From Chara braunii (Eukaryota; Streptophyta; Charophyceae; Charales; Characeae), in the NCBI GenBank assembly GCA_003427395.1, contig BFEA01000179.1:1027214-1050928 (forward strand): a stretch of 23,715 nucleotides of DNA, given 5' to 3'. The position numbers and the translations under genes were made by a program. The notes below the pieces were generated by a model, which saw only the letters and a program-made list of their open reading frames with translations, searched no databases and was not told where the DNA came from. Position 1 is the first letter of the stretch. Each line of letters begins with the position of its first letter. Shown in pieces: positions 17,001-23,715 of the stretch.

Positions 17001-17409
17001 TGCCATACCGTCTGATCCAAGCCCAACCATTCCTAGGGTTCGCCTTGAGGCAGACCAGGGTGTCATTCACCCTTCCTATTAGGTGATCGATTGCCACGAG
17101 GACGGTTTTGCGGGGGACCTTGACCCCTTCCTCCCTCTTGGTAGTTACCTCTACCACCAACCCCCTAGCCGCCCTGTCCTCGACCACCAGAGGCCTGGCC
17201 CCTTCCTCTACCTTGGGCCTCCCTCCGTTAGCAACAGCAGCATAAGTAATCCCCTGGCTCACGCCACTAACCTCCTCTTCCAGGCCCCACTCTATCTGGC
17301 TATAGGGGACCTCTTCCATACCACCTTCGTCTAATGTGAGGATCAAATGATCCTTGGCCCTGACTTGGCCAGAGGTGGTACGACCCTTCCACTTTTTGCC
17401 TTTGTCCAA
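16990..17409 (-). pseudogene. Gag linker between capsid and nucleocapsid of element 2
   Basis: 139-codon frame rich in Glu, Val, Arg and Gly. It has no recognised domain, but it contains LVCLKANPRNGWAWIRRYG just before the zinc knuckle. Its place between capsid and knuckle makes it Gag. Confidence 0.6.
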
Positions 17410-17750
17410 GTCCTTGTGCTAGAAAGTGGAAACTGGCATGAAATGTGCCTCAAAAGCCACAACATCCTGTCTACTCTTCTCGTAAAAGTGCCCGTGAAAC
17501 TCTCGGGCATGGCACATACGAATAGCTGAACCAATTGGGCCTCGGTAACCCTATGGTCAGGGACAACGACTAACTCATCGATCACACCCTTGAGTGCCCT
17601 GACACTCTTCCACTGTCGTGAGTGAATACTTTGCAGCTTGTCAAAGGCCTTGAGCCCTTTAGTGACATTTGCAAACCGATCTCTAAGGGCTTTCAAAATT
17701 TGCTTAAGGGCGTGGTAGCAGAGTAGACGACAATATCATTGTCACATCAG
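17343..17750 (-). pseudogene. Gag capsid C-terminal part of element 2
   Basis: Frame with LKALRDRFANVTKGLKAFDKL and SVRALKGVIDELV, then VTEAQLVQLFVCAMPESFTG. This last block resembles the late capsid helices of plant Ty3/gypsy Gag. It ends in a frameshift into the linker and is separated from the preceding capsid frame by TGA at 17747-17749. Confidence 0.7.
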
Positions 17751-18061
17751 GCGACGCGGGCTAATGACCTGGCAAAACTAAAGGCCTCATCTCTGAGAGT
17801 GTGGAAGGTTACGAGGCCTTGCTCCTTGGGGATGATATCTTGGATGTGCACATAAGAATTTATGTTAGCCTCCCAGTTACCGAAGTTCTCTCCCTTTTTC
17901 CCACTGTAGGGATCAGGGAACTTCACCTTAACACGCTCTCTACGAGGGCGTGCTTCCTCCTCCTTTGGGGGCGTTGCCTTGGCAGCTTCTATAGCGTCTG
18001 TGCAAAACTTCTCCGTGTTGTCTAAGCGTGCCTGCACTTCTCCGCCCACATGCAACATCAT
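17747..18061 (-). pseudogene. Gag capsid N-terminal part of element 2
   Basis: VKVKFPDPYSGKKGENFGNWEANINSYV is the capsid entry block, analogous to KPFTGDKRGEDLGTWL in element 1. A charged segment with KEEEARPRRERVKVK precedes it. A frameshift near 18060 joins it to the coiled-coil frame. Confidence 0.8.
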
Positions 18062-18276
18062 ATCTCGTGCAAAGTCTTAAATCCTAAGCGTATGGACTGC
18101 AGGGGGATATCGTGGGCCCTCTGATGGCGGAATTGCTCTTGTTGTACCCTCAACAATACCTCTACGTTTTGAGACAGGGGCCCAACTTGGGTCTTGAGAT
18201 CAGTGGTTTCCTTTAACTTTCCTCCCCTCCCTGCAGCCTCATTCAGTCTTTTTTCCATTTCATCCGCCGCCTCCAT
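18058..18276 (-). pseudogene. Gag coiled-coil segment of element 2
   Basis: 72 codons rich in Glu, Gln, Leu and Arg. The TGA that separates it from the upstream Gag segment (18277-18279) is in frame, so the two were one protein. Confidence 0.65.
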
Positions 18277-18912
18277 TCACAGTCTCCTTTCCCCGGTGAG
18301 GCGCAACTTCCACTCTAGCTTCTCCTCCTCCATATTTTGTCGGTGCACGGGACTAGTCTCCGTCTGAATCTCCTTCACCGCTGCCTTCCTCTCGGCTTGG
18401 GGAACATATAGCATTGCCTCCTCTTCTTCCCCCAGCGACAGGTTTGCCACCCACTCAGTCACCATTTTCTCCAGCCTTGTGTCTATTGGATTCATGCCAC
18501 TCGATTCCCCTCTTTCCTCCCTCTTCACATTTCTTTCCAGGGAAATCTCTTCTTCTTCTTCTTCTTCATCAACTGAGGCTGCAACTTCTTCCTTCTCCTT
18601 CTGCAGCCCCCTCAACTCCTCCAACTCGTTTTCCTTTTTTGCTTTCTCTTCCAAGGGTGCCAACTTCTTCGCCTTCTTCTGCAACTCCTTTTTTTCTCTC
18701 TTGGCCTTCTGCTCGGCCAATATCCCCGCGGCCTCCTGCTCCTGCTCCTTTGTATAAGGAGTGGTCCCTGTACCACCCCTTGTCTCAACTCTACATGTGG
18801 ATGTGCGCCAGAAGCCTAGTGGGAACAGGAGACGCCAAAGGGTCCCCCACAGGGAGAACCCCACGAGCAAGCCGTACATCGGGTAGTCATCCATGGTGAC
18901 TGTGCACAACAA
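18277..18912 (-). pseudogene. Gag N-terminal region of element 2
   Basis: Likely Gag start at ATG 18912 or at the in-frame ATG 18894 (MDDYPMYG). The first ~35 residues are hydrophobic and aromatic (GLLVGFSLWGTLWRLLFPLGFW) and could form a membrane-associated helix. Then follow a long Lys/Glu-rich probable coiled coil (about residues 55-110) and an acidic run of Glu (about 115-125). The charged region matches Gag of other large plant-lineage elements in style. TGA 18277-18279 ends it. Confidence 0.65.
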
Positions 18913-19044
18913 GTGATTGTTCCACTCCTCACCACTTAGACCTACCCACAGACTGAGTGACTGACTCTCTGAGGACTAAAGAATCCTTTTGGGATCCTGT
19001 CAACTATGGTCTCTAGGCTAGACCTAGTAGTAAGGTTGTCACTA

Positions 19045-19066
19045 CAGGACTGCAGTCCTGATCAGG
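19045..19066. other. Palindromes in the leader of element 2
   Basis: CAGGACTGCAGTCCTG (19045-19060) is a perfect 16-bp palindrome and overlaps CCTGATCAGG (19057-19066), another perfect palindrome. Confidence 0.6.
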
Positions 19067-19487
19067 AGACATTTAACAAGATCCCCCGTAACTCCTCATA
19101 AATTATTTAACGTCGTAAACAGGACGATGTGATCAGCACAGTCCTCTCAACACTTAGACAGCTGGTTGTGCAGCCCACAACTCAGATTTTGGGCCAACCG
19201 TGCCACACTAAGCAGCTCGTCGGTCTATACCGGTCCTTGGGAGGGTTAGGCCTCCGGGACGTGTCAGTCATCAGGCATGGACAGCAGCCCTACTCAGCCC
19301 GTGTGGGTTTGGTCAACGCAGCTCTATGACCACATACACGGAGTCCTATCACCTGGACAGAAGTGACTTAATGCAGAAAGAGACAGACAGACTCAGCAAG
19401 TACCATGGAGTGAGTGCACATCCATAGGGGCAGGGGATAGGTTGAAGGCTTAGCGAGATTATACCAACTCCAACTTGGTAAACTCGT

Positions 19488-19617
19488 GGTCAACAACTCC
19501 GGTCAACGCTGGTCAACGATCACTCAAATCCGGTCAGCGCCTTGGTCAAACTTGGTCAATGTTGCTGGTCAACTTGATCAACTTCTGGTCAAACGTCGCC
19601 GGTCAACTCTCTTGACC
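19488..19617 (-). repeat. Cluster of GGTCAA / TTGACC motifs
   Basis: Eight GGTCAA and one GGTCAG occur within 130 bases on the plus strand, several as TGGTCAAC, plus one TTGACC in the opposite sense. On the minus strand these read TTGACC, the core of the W-box bound by WRKY factors in land plants. Spacing is irregular, so this is not a simple satellite. Confidence 0.6.
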
Positions 19618-19856
19618 CCGGGTATGGCTGCCAACTTTCTCCTTCTTCGCCAATGTCTTCTCTCTCCTCCCCGGTTCTCTTTTCTTCTTGCCCCTCCTTG
19701 GCTATGGCTTCTTTCTCCCCCTTCGTCTCTCCTTCCTTCTTACTTCCTCTCTCCCTTTCTTCGTCACTTCGTCTTCCCACACATCCTCAACTCGAGCTCG
19801 ACGGTTATGGTCGCCGCCTTTCTTCTTCACTTGTTGCACAACAATCTTCTATCGCT

Positions 19857-19857
<1 letters not shown>

Positions 19858-19911
<54 letters not shown>
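19858..19911. repeat. CT dinucleotide microsatellite
   Basis: Pure run of CT units, about 25, inside a broader CT-rich stretch beginning near 19630. Confidence 0.9.
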
Positions 19912-19913
<2 letters not shown>

Positions 19914-20590
19914 GACAGCTATGGCTGCTCCGCTTCTTCAATCGGGCGCAATCACCTTCTTCCCGACGTTGCTCTCCTTCGCGCCCACTACCTTCAGCAC
20001 GGGGCAACGACACGGTGGCTTCCAGTCCGCAGCGGGCAACTTCGGCTCCCGACGCGCATTCGACAACACTCGGCAGTGGGCACACACGCGGGACAAGTGG
20101 CGGACACAACGATGCGCAAGCAACATGCGCGCTAGTGCTCAACCGGACGGGGCGCACAACGACCGCGGCGCGCGCAGCGAGAAAGCGCGGGAAAACTTTG
20201 TGCGCGATTGGGCGACAACAGGCACACATCAGACAACGAGACTGCGCGCAACCTTGCGCAGCGGCAACAGCGGGAACACACATTACGAAGGTTCGCGAAG
20301 TAGTGGGTAGTGGGCGGTGTGGAGCGGCGGCAGCAACGAGCAGCTTAGCGCGCGATTCCGACTAGCGAGCAATAGCGATAGCGGGCAGGCATGACATGGC
20401 GCATAACGTAGCGCCTCCCTCCTTGCTGACGTGGCCCTCAATGGCGCCCCTTCTCGCTCAACCACTCCAATGATAGCGCCACTGACGTGGCGCTTAGGTG
20501 GCGCCTTCCCAACTTCCGACGAAAACGATGATCACGCCGATGATGATAACGATGATGGCGACAAAGTGGCGGAAGGAGACAGCGGGATTC

Positions 20591-20604
20591 AGCTCTGATA
20601 CCAA
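20591..20604 (-). other. Primer-binding site of element 2
   Basis: The minus strand reads TTGGTATCAGAGCT directly after the LTR end ATTGCA. The segment TGGTATCAGAGC is an exact match to the complement of the 3' end of plant initiator-Met tRNA. It marks 20605 as the inner end of a 5' LTR that serves sequence to its left. Confidence 0.92.
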
Positions 20605-21042
20605 TGCAATCAGACTCCTCGTCTTCGATCTTCAGCATGCGTACAAACAGATGACAATCAAGCTGGCGACTAGCGGCCACACAAAGCTCATACATAATGA
20701 ACCCAAGGACACGGCTCAAATTTGAACTTGTCCTGGTCGGCTGTTACATGGCCCGTTGGGCGATGTACATAATAACCAAGGATCCGCAATATGATGAAAA
20801 GAACTGAATGGACAATGTAGTGCAAGTGAAATCTCAACGAGCAGTGTACACTCTGAATCATACAAAATGGTGCTTTACAGCACAGCGGAAGACTTAGATA
20901 CAAGTCCTGACCTGACCAGGACTGACCTCTTTCACGTAGTACAAGATAGCGAAGTAGAAGGCTAGAATACTAATGACGAGCCCAATCAATGTCGCAATGC
21001 AGACTAAACATACATCATTCTCACCACAAGGTGTGAAGGGGG

Positions 21043-21073
21043 CCTGGCGCTATGCACAGGAAGAGGCGCCAGG
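21043..21073. other. Hairpin in the R-U5 part of the LTR
   Basis: CCTGGCGC (21043-21050) and GCGCCAGG (21066-21073) are perfect 8-bp complements around a 15-base loop. Confidence 0.5.
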
Positions 21074-21202
21074 TCCAGCCATGCACATACGAAGAGGAGG
21101 GGAGAGATGGGAAAGTCGTCAACACCAAGTCTCGTTACAAGTCCCAAATAATCCCTCGTCAAAATGTCTGAAGTCCAATGTCGAGTCTGGATCCAAATGT
21201 CA

Positions 21203-21207
<5 letters not shown>

Positions 21208-21241
<34 letters not shown>
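21208..21241. repeat. CT dinucleotide microsatellite
   Basis: Pure CT run of about 16 units within the LTR, with a shorter CT run at about 21320-21335. Confidence 0.88.
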
Positions 21242-21246
<5 letters not shown>

Positions 21247-21470
21247 TTTGCTGATGCAGTGAAGTCAGATATCGAGAGGGTGAGAGGGAGATGGTGGACT
21301 GAGAAGAGGAAGAAGAAGAACTCTCTCTCTCTCTCATATGCCAGGTACTAACCTGTGAAGGTGGCGCTGTGCTACAGGTACCTTGAAGATGAAGCTGGAG
21401 CGATGGCGCTGCAGGTAAGTCCCTCTGGCCTCCGCCCAATCTCTCTCCCTATAGTACTACTCTAGCTATG

Positions 21471-21540
21471 GCACCCAACGCTGAAGACTACACCTAACGC
21501 TACTAGCGCCCAACGCTGAAGACTACTGCTAACGCTACTA
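21471..21540. repeat. 35-bp tandem repeat, two copies
   Basis: Two units, 21471-21505 and 21506-21540, share CCAACGCTGAAGACTAC and CTAACGCTACTA with about three or four differences. They lie downstream of the LTR TATA box in element orientation. Confidence 0.75.
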
Positions 21541-21659
21541 CTACTCCTGCAGCGCTCCCTCCAGAGTGCTGCTGCCGAATCCTGAAGACAACCTCCTGCC
21601 TCCTGAACTGCACGTGAAGTGCCTGGGAAGTACCTAGGAACTACCTGCAGCCTGCAAGG

Positions 21660-21687
21660 CGGGCCAGTCTTATATAGTGCTGGCCCG
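21660..21687 (-). promoter_or_regulatory. TATA box bracketed by an inverted repeat (LTR of elements 2/3)
   Basis: The minus strand reads ACTATATAAGACTGG, a strong TATA box (21669-21677). It is flanked by CGGGCCAG (21660-21667) and CTGGCCCG (21680-21687), perfect 8-bp complements that place the TATA in a 12-base loop. Transcription would start about 30 bases to the left. Confidence 0.7.
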
Positions 21688-21742
21688 TCCAGGAGGCTGC
21701 TCTTGCCAATGCCAAAACGTGCCAGACCCTGGGGTTGAAGCT

Positions 21743-21859
21743 CAAACGAAGGTTGTCTTGAAAATAGGCCAAAAATGGCCTGAGCTAAAACCCTGGTCTG
21801 NCAAACGAAGGTTGTCTTGAAAATAGGCCAAAAATGGCCTGAGCTAAAACCCTGGTCTG
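21743..21859. repeat. Exact 58-bp duplication split by one N
   Basis: 21743-21800 and 21802-21859 are identical, and the only base between them is N at 21801. This is the pattern left when two overlapping contig ends are joined without merging the overlap. A true tandem repeat is less likely but possible. Confidence 0.85.
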
Positions 21860-21954
21860 GTGCCTGAGTTTCAGGGCAGGTCGATCTTATGAGGGCTTGA
21901 AAATGGCCCTCAGTTTCAGGCTGAAAAGACTCAGGGGCGGAAAGGCCCTGATTT

Positions 21955-22080
21955 AGGCTGAAACGACACAAGGCCTGTAGGCCCTTGTTTTCAGGCTTTC
22001 AGGCTGAAACGACACAGGGCCTGTAGGCCCTTGTTTTCAGGCTTTTGGGCTGAAAACGACACGGGCCTGAAAATGGCCCG
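21955..22080. repeat. 46-bp U3 tandem repeats
   Basis: Units at 21955-22000 and 22001-22046 differ at a couple of positions; both contain GGCTGAAACGACACA and GGCCTGTAGGCCC. A third, diverged partial unit follows to about 22080. GGCCTGTAGGCC is itself nearly palindromic. Tandem repeats in U3 often act as enhancers in plant LTRs. Confidence 0.8.
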
Positions 22081-22110
22081 AGCAGCCTGTTGCAGGCGCA
22101 GCATGTAGCA

Positions 22111-22124
22111 CCCCCCCCTCCTTA
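22111..22124 (-). promoter_or_regulatory. Polypurine tract of element 3
   Basis: The minus strand reads TAAGGAGGGGGGGG directly before TGCTACATG. It has the composition and position of the plus-strand primer and fixes the U3 edge of the LTR at 22110. Confidence 0.85.
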
Positions 22125-22204
22125 TGAAGTCAACCTGGGTAGAGGGCGAAGCTGACGAATCTGAAGGTGGAACCTGGACGTGGGCACTGCGTGGAGCCAA
22201 AGAT

Positions 22205-22450
22205 ACCGGCTTGCCTTGGATCTTGCATTCGTAGCGTGCGAGAACGTCTAGAGCTGTTGCTTGGAGTTCCGCACAGGTCAACCAACGGTCAACCTTGTGG
22301 GTGCAGTACGCAAAGTGTACCAAGTACTCGGTTGGCCTGTTGTCGTAGCGTCGTTGGGAGATGATGTCGCCAACCTCTTGAAAACCGTCCATCGAGGGTG
22401 GGTCATGGGAAGTCGTCATGTTCCGCTGGCGTGTAAAGAGCCAACTTAGC
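22205..22450 (-). pseudogene. Chromodomain-like tail of element 3 integrase
   Basis: After a frameshift at about 22445 (FHC against IAKLALYTPAEHDDFP in the next frame) another frame reads MDGFQEVGDIISQRR from 22392, then EYLVHFAYCTHKVDRWLTCAEL and ALDVLARYECKIQG. The pattern E-V-x-x-I-I...R...EYLV-x-F...W is that of a chromodomain, with some aromatic cage positions unclear. The frame then runs open into the PPT without homology. Confidence 0.75.
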
Positions 22451-22915
22451 AATGAAAGACCGGGTAGACGGGCAGGTGGGCGGGCACCTGAATGGTGAAA
22501 GAAGGTCCTTCGGGTGCATCCCCGGCGGGTGCCACGATCGGCCAAGGCCCCATCCATTTCGGGAGGAGCTTGCAAGAGATATCTTGTTCGAGGATGAATT
22601 CCACGGTGGAAACCCACACAAGGTCGCCGGCGCGGAATGGACAGGGAAGAAGCTGACAATTGGCTTGTTGGCTCATGCGTTGCTTCGTCTTTGCCATCTG
22701 GTCTTGTGCCTTGACAAGGAGCTCTTGCATCCGACGAATGAAGAGAAGATGGTCGTCGCTCTCGGCCGCCCATGGAATGATTGTGTGCAAGGGAGAAGTG
22801 ACCGGCGAGCCGTGCTTGAACTCGATCGGCGACATCCCGATAGACGGGTGGATGAACAAGTTGTATGCCAACTCGACATCTAGCAGTCGCTCAACCCAAT
22901 CCTTGGTTCGAATCC
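22446..22915 (-). pseudogene. Integrase C-terminal part of element 3
   Basis: The frame reads KDWVERLLDVELAYNLFIH, SIGMSPIEFKHGSPV, a coiled-coil-like stretch (LVKAQDQMAKTKQRMSQQAN), RAGDLVWV, LLPKWMGPWPIV and IQVPAHLPVYPVFH. This is the post-catalytic part of a Ty3/gypsy integrase and its GPY/F-type module. TAA near 22444-22446 ends it before the tail. The right edge joins the N-terminal part across a deletion at about 22915-22926. Confidence 0.88.
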
Positions 22916-22923
22916 AACCGGCC

Positions 22924-23218
22924 TAAAGAACCTCGCCAACTCCGGTGCCTTGGCATGATAGCGGCAAGGCAAAAACATGACGAACTTGGTGAGTCGGTCG
23001 ACCACCGCGAGAATCCCATCCACACCAGTCTTGTGCTTGGGGAAGGGTCCAATAATGTCCATGGCAATCGCTTCCCTTCGATGCAAGGGGACTGGTAATG
23101 GTCGCAACTCGCCGTACGGACGATGATTGCGGGATTTGCAACGTCGGCAAACCTCACACGACTCGCAATAGCGTGTGACGTCGTCGAGAAGACCGGGCCA
23201 CCAAAAGTGCTCGCGGAG
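22924..23218 (-). pseudogene. Integrase N-terminal part of element 3, core deleted
   Basis: Includes CESCEVC (zinc-binding CX2C), LRPLPVPLHRREAIAMDIIG-type sequence with the first catalytic Asp (MDIIGPFP), VVDRLTKFVMFLPC and ELARFF. It then jumps to the segment just before KDWVER. The second Asp and the Glu of the DDE triad, roughly 100 codons, are absent, and the join is out of frame. Confidence 0.88.
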
Positions 23219-23647
23219 TCAGCCAATCGTACGATTGGCTCCGAAGTGTCCGGAGGCGGGAGCGTCGTGGAACTCGCCAAGAAGCCGTGTGCGCAAGTGT
23301 AAATCGCGTGGCTCACAAAGAAGATCCTTCCCTCGCGAGTGGACGAGCAAGTACCTCTCTTGGATCCAATAGCGCAATGGCTCCGGATTGGGAGAGGAGC
23401 AATTTGCATACTTGTCGCAAAACTTGGGGTCGACTTGGTAGCCGCGGATGAAGCTGTCCCGCAAGTCGTCGTGAATCTCAAAAGTTGAGTGGACTGCGGT
23501 ACAATGGTCCGGACGCAGTGAAAGAGCATCCGTAAAACGGTTTGACTTGCCCGGAATGTGGTCGGGGAAAAAGATAAACTGATCGATGAAGGCCATCCAA
23601 CGGGCAATTTTGCTATTGACCGTGTCTTGGGTCTTGTAGAAGACCAA
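23219..23647 (-). pseudogene. RNase H C-terminal part and zinc-binding region of element 3
   Basis: VFYKTQDTVNSKIARWMAFIDQF and PDHIPGKSNRFTDALSLRPD are the end of RNase H. HLRTRLLGEFHDAPASGHFG is the HX6H half of the zinc-binding domain. TGA at 23219-23221 interrupts it just before LREHFWWPG, which continues in the same frame. Confidence 0.88.
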
Positions 23648-23715
23648 TGGATTTATCCGTTACCCATCGGAACTACCGTCGGCCAAGGATAAAATGCCAC
23701 CAGCGCTTGAGCGCG
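23648..23715 (-). pseudogene. RNase H fragment at the window edge (element 3)
   Basis: ALKRWWHFILGRR, a TAG stop, then FRWVTDKSIG in one frame, and a frameshift to reach VFYKTQDT. It corresponds to the RNase H segment WRHYLLG...TDH of the other elements. The protein continues beyond the window. Confidence 0.7.

Larger units (their letters stand above)
18913..20590 (-). other. Leader of element 2
   Basis: About 1.7 kb between gag and the PBS with no convincing protein. From left to right it holds a 16-bp palindrome (19045-19060), a cluster of GGTCAA words (19488-19617), a CT-rich region with a pure CT microsatellite (about 19858-19911), and a very GC-rich part (20030-20400) with many GCGC words. 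Two ACGTGGC motifs lie near 20425 and 20485. The overlapping long open frames on both strands at 19486-20365 result from the CT repeat and high GC, and encode low-complexity Leu/Ser or Arg/Glu. Confidence 0.5.
12349..20604 (-). mobile_element. Retroelement 2: defective Ty3/gypsy LTR retrotransposon
   Basis: Read leftward: PBS (20604-20591), long leader, gag (18912 to about 16900), protease, RT, RNase H, integrase and tail (to 13300), then a putative 3' LTR (13242-12349). Its 5' LTR would be the block starting at 20605, listed separately because that LTR also serves element 3. Only the U5 end of the two LTRs (about 130-140 bases) is clearly homologous. The locus is therefore a recombinant, or my 3' LTR limits are wrong. 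All coding parts carry stops and frameshifts. Confidence 0.75.
20605..22110 (-). repeat. 1.5-kb LTR apparently shared by elements 2 and 3
   Basis: The left end is TGCAATC next to a PBS. The right end is GTAGCA next to the polypurine tract of element 3. Read on the minus strand it starts TGCTACATG and ends GATTGCA. It has 46-base tandem repeats near the U3 edge (21955-22046 and a partial third), a TATA box (21669-21677) and a long R-U5 of about 1 kb with a CT microsatellite (21208-21241), 35-base tandem repeats and a hairpin. 20606-20739 matches 12349-12482. Having a PPT on one side and a PBS on the other means it is either one LTR shared by two tandem elements or the fusion of two truncated LTRs. 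Confidence 0.65.
22111..23715 (-). mobile_element. Retroelement 3: 3' part of a defective Ty3/gypsy element
   Basis: Read leftward from the window edge: RNase H, zinc-binding region, integrase with an internal deletion, C-terminal domain, chromodomain-like tail and PPT, followed by the 20605-22110 LTR. Its Pol wording differs from elements 1 and 2 (DALSLRPDHC, MDIIGPFP, FKHGSPV), so it is another lineage within Ty3/gypsy. Its 5' part lies outside the window. Confidence 0.85.

Noticed and set aside
19481-19625. CRISPR-like array or satellite in the GGTCAA cluster
   Set aside because: Spacing and unit length are irregular, there is no constant repeat longer than 8 bases, and the window is eukaryotic.
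19486-20365. Plus-strand frames of 274, 225 and 160 codons and a minus-strand frame of 144 codons
   Set aside because: All four cover the same CT microsatellite and GC-rich leader. They encode Leu-Ser or Arg-Glu repeats and low-complexity tails, and sit between a PBS and gag.
22905-22915. GGTTCGAATCC, a perfect tRNA B-box (T-loop) sequence
   Set aside because: No A box, acceptor stem or anticodon arm is found around it. In the other strand the bases fit integrase coding sequence at a deletion junction, so it is probably chance.

Overview
The window looks like nuclear DNA of a plant-lineage eukaryote. It is packed with decayed Ty3/gypsy (Metaviridae) LTR retrotransposons with chromovirus-like integrase tails. 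Two primer-binding sites match the 3' end of plant initiator-Met tRNA, and long CT/GA microsatellites and splice-like signals are present. The Gag/Pol wording reminds me of the large retroelement families of charophyte algae such as Chara. That attribution is recognition from memory, not a database result. I see no intact host protein gene, no rRNA or tRNA gene, and nothing bacterial.

Layout from left to right. 1-1990 is an extreme G-rich, degenerate short-repeat tract. 2161-2440 is a CT-rich tract. 2629-3108 is a truncated copy of a dispersed repeat, called A here, that carries a cluster of TCCGGA palindromes. 3109-11542 is retroelement 1, minus strand: 5' LTR on the right (10748-11542), PBS (10730-10744), a long leader, gag, protease, RT/RNase H, integrase with tail, PPT, and 3' LTR on the left (3109-3854). 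11543-11658 is AT-rich spacer. 11659-12144 is the second, fuller copy of repeat A. 12349-20604 is retroelement 2, minus strand: a putative 3' LTR at 12349-13242, a broken pol and gag at 13300-18912, a leader at 18913-20590 and a PBS at 20591-20604. 20605-22110 is a 1.5-kb LTR that abuts this PBS on its left and the polypurine tract of a third element on its right, so it seems to be shared. 22111-23715 is the 3' part of retroelement 3 (RNase H, zinc-binding region, integrase, chromodomain-like tail), which runs off the window edge.

All three elements are defective. Element 1 has several stops and frameshifts, an aspartic-protease triad changed from DTG to DTC, and an integrase with an Asp-to-Asn change at the second catalytic position. 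Element 2 has a small deletion in the RT fingers plus many stops. Element 3 has lost the central integrase core. Any mobility would need proteins supplied by other copies.

The most interesting structures are non-coding. TATA motifs lie between perfect inverted repeats in two unrelated LTRs. A G-rich tract keeps its few cytosines mostly in CpG. There is a cluster of W-box-like TTGAC motifs in the leader of element 2, and a TCCGGA-rich repeat that includes an exon-like 195-base module. An exact 58-base duplication is split by a single N and looks like an assembly artefact. I did not find a convincing new gene system.
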